This document shows positions 57,663-64,000 of a stretch of 64,000 bases of DNA, piece by piece (within the stretch, counting starts at the first letter, position 1; each line of letters opens with the position of its first letter). This DNA comes from Asterias amurensis. Taxonomy: Eukaryota > Echinodermata > Asteroidea > Forcipulatida > Asteriidae. The stretch is from NCBI RefSeq assembly GCF_032118995.1, contig NC_092656.1:18478694-18542693 (forward strand), read 5' to 3'. The position numbers were made by a program, and so were the translations under genes. The notes under the pieces are model-generated. The model saw only the letters and a program-made list of their open reading frames with translations, was not told the DNA's origin and made no database searches.

Positions 57663-58835
57663 CAGAAAGAAAACAAGACAACAAGACAACAATCTGTGAA
57701 TAATCATTGTTTGTGTATACACAGAAAGGACAATAATTTGTAGTACTTTAAAGAAATATCTGCATAAGGTTCTGTATCAACCTTGAACTCAATGAAGACT
57801 GTATGGTTTACAGTGGAGTAATGGCATGTACTATTTCAGGCCTGGGAATAAGGATGATCTAGACTCTCTGTACCTCCTTGTGAGGCTGTCTCAACATCAA
57901 CTGACTCTGGCTATAGCTATGGCTATTGCCAATGGCTGCAGTCGCAATGATGAAGAAAAGGTCATTCTAGCAACAAAGACATAGCCACTCACACTGCCAA
58001 AGCTGTTAGACAACACTGGATGACCTCTGACCTATCTTCCTAGCTATCGTTATTTGCAGGAACTGTAAGCATCTGAATAGTTTCTAGGATGCTAAAGATG
58101 TATGAAGTGATTGTACAACAACTACGTGATCATGTCATGGTACTACGAGTCAAGTCAGACGTGATCACTTTAGTAAATATCAAAATATCTAATTATTCTA
58201 TCAATGTTTAATGTAGAAAATGATTGATTGAATATCAATTTATCGATTGTTTTGCAACCACTCAGCACCTTTTACTGTATCCACACCTGTCACTATCTAG
58301 GCACAAGGACTGCTACTAGAATTAGCATAGTCATGAATATTCAATGTGCTATCATGGCTTAGTGTCAAATTCATGAATAATTCATGAATTGTGCAGTTTC
58401 TCACTTATCATGGCCAATTCATTAATAACTCATTCCATTTTGGAAGATGAATAATTCAGTATTTTTCAATGACTAAAACACTGACTTCCCACACATGAAA
58501 AATTTAAAAGATTCTTAATCCACTTTGTAAATTCATTTGTAATTCATGAATAATTCATTTGGTAATGCATGAATAGTGAATAATTCAGTATAAGCCTAAT
58601 TAGTTGCATATTCAACTCATGAATATTGATGCACAATTTATGAATATTTCATCAAAAGCCAATGGTGTGAATACAGATTAAAAAACACCATTTTACTCAA
58701 TTTATTCCAATAATAAGAATTAGTCATTGAATACCAAACATCAAAAAAGTCTTGCACAGATTTGAGTCAAATTCAACAAATATGCACTGAACATTTATCA
58801 CATACATAATATACATATATATGTTCACCATTTCC

Positions 58836-58836
<1 letters not shown>

Positions 58837-58868
<32 letters not shown>
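58837..58868. repeat. CAA microsatellite
   Basis: About ten uninterrupted CAA units, in the predicted 3' UTR or downstream flank of the receptor gene. Confidence 0.95.
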
Positions 58869-58928
58869 CCCCGAAAATATATACTTCTCTGTTTGCTCGA
58901 CGAGCACTTATCTTAAAGTGACACCATT

Positions 58929-61900
58929 TTAGCATTCAGTAACTTTGCCTATTGAGCTGTCACTTGAACCATTGTGAACTGCTCGGCCATTTACAGGCAC
59001 AAGTCCATTTTTAGGCGTTCGTTTCCTTTCCTTAGGCGCCATATTTTCATAAGCATCCTTCTCATCTCCAAGGATTGAAACTCGTTCCATCTCCGCGGCA
59101 TTCATTTTATCGTGAGTGGCTTGAAGTCTTTCATCGCTGTGATAGAAGGAGTTGATAGCGAACTTAGAAGAGACCATGTTGGTGTCTTCGACAAACTGAA
59201 TAATCTCTAAGAAGGTTGGGCGGAGTTTCTCGTTGAACTGCCAGCACATCACCATAATCTCATCCCTGAGAACAAAAGTAAAAAGGTTGAAGATAACTCA
59301 AGAAACTAAGACGAAACAAAGTTAAAATGTTGATCAACTCATAACAAAACCATCTCCCCTACATATAATAACCTTTCTCAAAGTCTTCACATGTTTTTAC
59401 TTCACACTTTAAGAGAATGTTTTGAAGGGATTGGACTTTGAACTTACAGTTTATCTGGGCATCCGTCTGGTTTGTTTAAGACGTTTCCATTCTTGACGTA
59501 TTCTCCAGCTTCTTCATTTGACATGCCTTGGTATGGCAGTTCACTTAGTGTGGCAATCTCCCACATCAATACACCAAATGACCTGTAAGAATAACACCAA
59601 TAACGTTTTACCTCCTGTCTATATCTTCTCTTGTTACATTGTAGTTTCAAGGGTAAAGTTTCAAATTGAAGCTAAGAATCTGCCATTATTTCTTACCAGA
59701 CATCAGAGCTTGCAGTGAAGACTCCATCTCTAATTGATTCCGGCGCCATCCATCGGATCGGTAACATTCCACCTTTCTCTTTCCGATAATAGTCAGACTG
59801 GTAGATATCTCTTGCTAAACCAAAGTCAGCTACTTTACATGTACCTTCTTCAGATACTAGACAGTTTCTTGCTGAGAGATCTCGATGGACGAATTTATGA
59901 GCAGTGAGGTACGCCATACCATCGGCTACCTCAGCTCCCATGTTGATGATGTCTGCTAGGGTAGGTGGATACTTCCTGTTGTGAAGCTGTAGAGAGGTAA
60001 AAAAACAAAACAACAAACTTATTTCATATTGTTCATATTTTATCGATAAGATTTATCAAATTTGCTGAAGCGCTTAAGTCCACATTGAAAGTAACCAGCT
60101 TAATGCGAATGACAACAAATTTTACTCTTGCAACATCAAGGATTCTAGCAAGTTTTTGTGCTCAAGCAACTCTCAGTTCTTGAAATAAATGCCAAAAATA
60201 GTTAATGACCCTAGCAGAGTCCTTTTTTTTTCGAAGGATTTAAATAAACTCACAGCAACATCAGCTTGGTTCTCTGGTCGGCGAGCTCGAAGCCAGTTCT
60301 TCAAATCACCTTGTGCCATGTATTCCATAATTACATAGGTAGGTTGGCCTTTAGATACAACACCCAATAATCGCACTACATGGTGGGTATGGATAGCTCT
60401 GTAAAGCAGGAGGAAATAGAAATGTTATTGTCTGCATTATAAAAACATGGACATTTAGTTTCCATTGGCACTTAATAAAAAAATAATTTAGTTGAAAATA
60501 GTTATTTGGTTGTAAACAATAATTTGGTTGTAAACAACAACAAATTATCAACAAAGTTATAAGGATTAAAAGGACAGAAATATACAGTCAAATAACATCT
60601 ACTTAAATACAAGAAAAGTAACAAACTATTTACAACGGACTGAAAACCTGTAGTGAACAAACCTACAAATGAGTACCCCTATTTACCTACAGCTGACGGG
60701 TTTAATAAATGAGCCGAGTTTAAAACAAAAGAGTAATGTTTGTACGAGGAACACAAAGTCTACGCCTACATCTAATAAAACAAATGTACTTTAGATTGTA
60801 CCTGTGGAGAAATATTTGAAATAAGATCACAAGAGGTGCAGTATGAAAGGACAGTTTCAAATCACAAAGCTTGGTCAAACTTAAGGGCAGTGGACGCTAT
60901 TGGTAACTACTCAAAATAATTATTGGCAAAAAACCTTACTTGGTGACGAGTAATGGGGAGAGGTTGATGGAATAAACCATAGTGAAAAACGGCTCCCTCT
61001 GAAGTTACATAGTTTTCGCGAAAGAATTAATTTTCCACGAATTTGATATAGAGACCTCAAGCTTAGAATTTGAGGTCTCTAAACCAAGCATCTGAAAGCA
61101 CACAACTTCGTGTGACAAGGGTGTTTTTTCTTTTGTTATTATCCCGCAACTTCGACAACCGCAGGTTGGTTTTTTTATGTATACCAATCGTGTCCACTGT
61201 CTTTAATACTGGTGCAAAGCAAATTGTGAGAATAACAAACAAACAAACATTTTAAATCAATTCAACCTTCACCACAACACAATAGTTTTCCATCAATCAT
61301 ACAATGAATAACAAACAATACAATATCATCCAAAGAATAACAATTCAATAACATATACAATGAAAAACAATTCAATAACATATACAATGAAAAACAAACA
61401 CAATAGCAAACAATAAAATCATCAAACAAGGAAAACAAAGATGAAATCACCAATAACCAGATACTGTCTCAAATAAACCAATCAGAACTCATTAATCAGA
61501 CTTAAAGGCAGTGGACACTATTGGTAATTGTCAAAGACTAGCCTTACATGTATCTCAACATATGCATAAAATAACAAACCCCTGAAAATTTGAGCTCAAT
61601 CGGTTGTCACAGTTGCGAGATAATAATGAAAGGACTAAACACCCTTGTTACACGAAGTTGTGTGCTTTTAGATGGTTGATTTCGAGACCTCAAGTTCTAA
61701 ACTTAAGGTCTCGAAATCAAATATGTGGAAAATTACTTCTTTCTCGAAAACTATGGCACTTCAGAGGGAGCTGTTTATCACAAAGTGTTATACCATCAAC
61801 GTTTTTCCATTACTTGTCACCAAGAAAGGTTTTATGCTAATAATTATTTTGAGTAACTACCAATAGTGACCACTGCCTTTAATGATATGACTTGGTGACT

Positions 61901-64000
61901 AAAACCAGGCATGATAGTTGGTCCTTGGAAAAAAAGTAGGAAATCTTCTTGAGTTCAAGGGCTAACATAACGAAATGACTCGGTGAAAAAGGCAGGATTT
62001 TTGGTGCTAGGAAAAAAAAGTTGGAAAATCTTCTACAAGGGCTGCTGATTATTCCTAAGGAGTAGGGTTTACTGGACTTTTGGGCTAATTAATCACAGTT
62101 TTTCTAATTTTTCCAAGGTAAAAAAAAACGTCTGTAAAACTTACTTCATAACCGATGCTTCGTTTAAGAATTCAATGCGATCCCGTATTGATGCATTAGC
62201 CTGTACAGACTTGACAGCAACTGTTGAGACGTCTTCTTCAGGAATGATCTTCTTAGCGTGGCCTTCGTATACCATACCAAAGCTACCTTTACCGAGCTCA
62301 CAGATGATATCCAATTGGTTCCTTGGAAACTCCCATTCATCAGCAACGTACACTGTCATGGAAACAAAGTCAACAAGCAATTTAGATCAAACTCAAACTC
62401 ATCAGTGACATGCACTGTCATGGAAACAAACTTAACAATCAATTAGACAGGCATTGTCATGGAAACAAAGTAAACAAACAGTTCAGATCAAGAACTTCAC
62501 CAAAAAAAAAAAAATTTTACAAAATGTTTTTGTACATTATTTTTAAACTTTGAATGGTAAAACTGAGAATAAAAAAGAGGAAATCAGCTGATCCGAGGAA
62601 AATTTGCGTGTCTGTCCACACTTCTCTATTCCCCGACCTTGGATAAATTATTAATAATAAATTTAGTTGGTACTCACTGTCACTGGTACTCATATATTCA
62701 GGATTGACGGAGGCATACAGGACACCATCAGGCATCTGGTTCTTCTTGTACCTGATAAGAAACAACAATCGATTAATATTCATTCCATAATCATTCCTTG
62801 TGGTTTGTATTGATAATCAATACCAAGTGACAACAACTTTAAATGATTATTAATTATCAAAAATAAATTGACTAAATTATTTTTTTAAGACAATGTTGAA
62901 ATGTTCAGCTGCATTCCTAATTGCGGCTTTATCTACGGCTACAGCTGTTGCTAAGAGTGTATTTAAAGACATCCTATACTTCAACACATTACCCACCCTT
63001 AGCTGTAGCCAGAGCCAATTCAAACACAGCCTACTATTCACTAATGGCAAAGATTATAGAGCGCCACAAGGCGCAAGATGCGGAACTGAAGCTTTATCTA
63101 TTGTTGGAACGTGAAATACGCATGGGCGCCATTTCAGCAAGTGAATGTTTTGTTTCCCATTGATAGGAATGGTCATTGTCTGCACCGATCTGCACTGAAC
63201 TACTGTTGTATCAAAAGAGTTACTCGCCGAAATGGCGTCCAGTGGGATTTCACATTTCAGCCCGAGTTCCCCATCTCGCCCCTTGCGGCGCTCTATAATC
63301 TTTGCTGATAGTAAATCTTGACACTCTGTTTACTTGACTTGATGCCCAGTTGTCTTACCTCCATCTAACCAGTAACCATATGAAGAATACCAAGATGATT
63401 ACTACAGCAAAACACACACCAATAGTAGCGCCCATTGCACTCAGACCCGACTCTTTATCATCTAGTTTCTCTGAAACGTCAAAAAGACAAGTATCAATGT
63501 TTCTACATCCTCAGTCTCAATTCTATAAACACAAAACTAGCAAAAAACTACAAACATAAACAATCCTGGAGCTTCCAGGACACCAGACAAGCAAGGGACC
63601 TGGTTGATTTCACAAAGATAGTCCTAACTTAGGACTAATCCGAGGAATCTTAAAGTTGTTAAAGAAACGTGTCGCTAGTGCTAAGTTTAACTCGTCTTAA
63701 CTCGAGATAAGACTAGAGTCTTAACTGTTTGTGAAATCCACTCCCGGACCAGCCAGCGACCTAAACCAAGGACCAAAACCAGCCAGGGACAATCTCAAAA
63801 CACGAGTACAGGTAGCTAGACAGAAAACAAAGATGGCTGCTAAGGGATTCCACTCACCTTTAAGAGGTTCAGGAACATTGAATAAAACCGGTTCAGTCCA
63901 TGGTCCTTCTCCAGCGAGTGAGATGACTCGGACTCTAGCCGTATAATTCCCTGGATCTAAAGCTTTCAATTCGTACCCTCGATCCTGGAGAAACTGATGC
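58929..64000 (-). CDS. Insulin/IGF1-receptor-type tyrosine kinase, 3' half (partial)
   Basis: This is the membrane and kinase half of an insulin/IGF1 receptor homologue, which binds insulin-like peptides and signals through IRS/PI3K. Eight minus-strand exons: 63858-64000 (cut by the window edge), 63359-63470, 62678-62751, 62145-62352, 60254-60398, 59697-59986, 59448-59582, 58929-59265, all in phase. In order they encode the end of the last FnIII domain ([19 protein letters not shown]), the transmembrane helix, a juxtamembrane NPEY docking motif ([11 protein letters not shown]), the glycine loop [11 protein letters not shown] with VAVK lysine, [16 protein letters not shown], catalytic [11 protein letters not shown], and the activation loop [14 protein letters not shown] with the three-tyrosine pattern diagnostic of this family. 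HRDLSARN replaces the vertebrate HRDLAARN. The C-terminal tail is about 80 residues and ends IGKVTEC. An AATAAA on this strand at 58701-58706 is about 225 bases past the stop. The ligand-binding half is outside the window. Confidence 0.95.
60881..61206 (-). mobile_element. Family A foldback element, copy 9, internal deletion
   Basis: Reverse copy in a receptor-gene intron, about 60 bases shorter than full length: the segment between CGACAACCGCAGG and the right terminal repeat is missing. Confidence 0.85.
61502..61882 (+). mobile_element. Family A foldback element, copy 10
   Basis: Full length, same intron as copy 9 but opposite orientation, 296 bases away. Two inverted copies in one intron could pair in the pre-mRNA. 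Confidence 0.92.
62325..62490 (-). repeat. Tandem copies of a 3' splice site in the receptor kinase gene
   Basis: The start of the kinase exon 62145-62352 with its acceptor (TTTCCATGACAG on this strand) is duplicated 62 bases upstream, including at least 25 exon bases, and a third, shorter copy (TTTCCATGACAATG) follows 39 bases further. The copies lie in the intron before the exon. The second copy keeps an AG acceptor-like sequence (CCATGACAGTGC). Confidence 0.75.
63031..63313. mobile_element. Foldback element in a receptor-gene intron
   Basis: Arms GGCAAAGATTATAGAGCGCC (63046) and GGCGCTCTATAATCTTTGCT (63287) extend with mismatches for about 50 bases. It lies 46 bases downstream of the transmembrane exon. 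Confidence 0.82.
63603..63741. mobile_element. Family E foldback element, copy 3
   Basis: Arms TTGATTTCACAAAGATAGTC and CTGTTTGTGAAATC with inner CGTCTTAACTCGAGATAAGA. In the intron before the transmembrane exon of the receptor gene. Confidence 0.8.

Larger units (their letters stand above)
48466..58700. other. Intergenic between NAA35 and the receptor gene
   Basis: Apart from the repeats listed separately (49020, 49942, 50515, 51568, 52590, 53901, 54075, 54830, 55210, 55440, 57105, 57480) I see no gene. The NAA35 3' UTR must end in the left part; AATAAA occurs at about 50737, 51043 and 51215, all far from the stop. Short open frames here lack splice sites and motifs. Confidence 0.6.

Noticed and set aside
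63731-63946. Plus-strand open frame opposite the receptor FnIII exon
   Set aside because: It is the antisense of the conserved minus-strand exon plus intron sequence.

Overview
This is nuclear DNA from an intron-rich, AT-rich animal genome. No bacterial, organellar or viral gene is visible. Six protein genes can be built with consistent splice sites and phases, and five of them are recognisable. The dense, short, low-copy-divergence foldback elements, several tRNA-like SINEs and the deuterostome-like gene set suggest an echinoderm. A sea star is my best guess, from memory of such repeats, and it is not proven here.

Layout from left to right. (1) 1011-11730, minus strand: start of a secreted or membrane protein that I do not recognise. 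Three exons fit in phase and the gene runs off the left edge. Its introns hold an 18-bp minisatellite, a dead LINE with a perfect palindrome inserted in it, and many small elements. (2) 13272-14775, minus: SDHAF4, the assembly factor for succinate dehydrogenase. (3) 17781-30251, plus: HAUS6, an augmin subunit, 17 coding exons, 1211 residues. (4) 32037-33260 and 35103-37067, both minus: two small Ly6/uPAR three-finger proteins with the same three-exon, same-phase design, so probably old tandem duplicates. (5) 37397-48307, plus: NAA35, the auxiliary subunit of the NatC N-terminal acetyltransferase, 16 coding exons, 761 residues. It starts 329 bp from the second Ly6 gene in a head-to-head arrangement. 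(6) 58929-64000, minus: the 3' half of an insulin/IGF1-receptor-type tyrosine kinase, 8 exons from the last FnIII domain to the C-terminus, running off the right edge. The genes are not functionally linked. This is an ordinary animal gene neighbourhood.

The most unusual feature is structural. In HAUS6, NAA35 and the insulin-receptor-like gene, short tandem duplications repeatedly fall on exon ends or splice sites: HAUS6 exon 11 (whole exon, with a stop codon in the upstream copy), the HAUS6 last exon with its stop codon, NAA35 exons 3, 4 and 14 (exon tail plus 5' splice site, up to five copies), and the 3' splice site of a kinase exon. A second theme is a rich set of foldback elements. One family has clear 8-bp target duplications in three copies, and one of those copies sits in a duplicated segment that preserves the empty site. 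No RNA gene, CRISPR array or undescribed multi-gene system was found.
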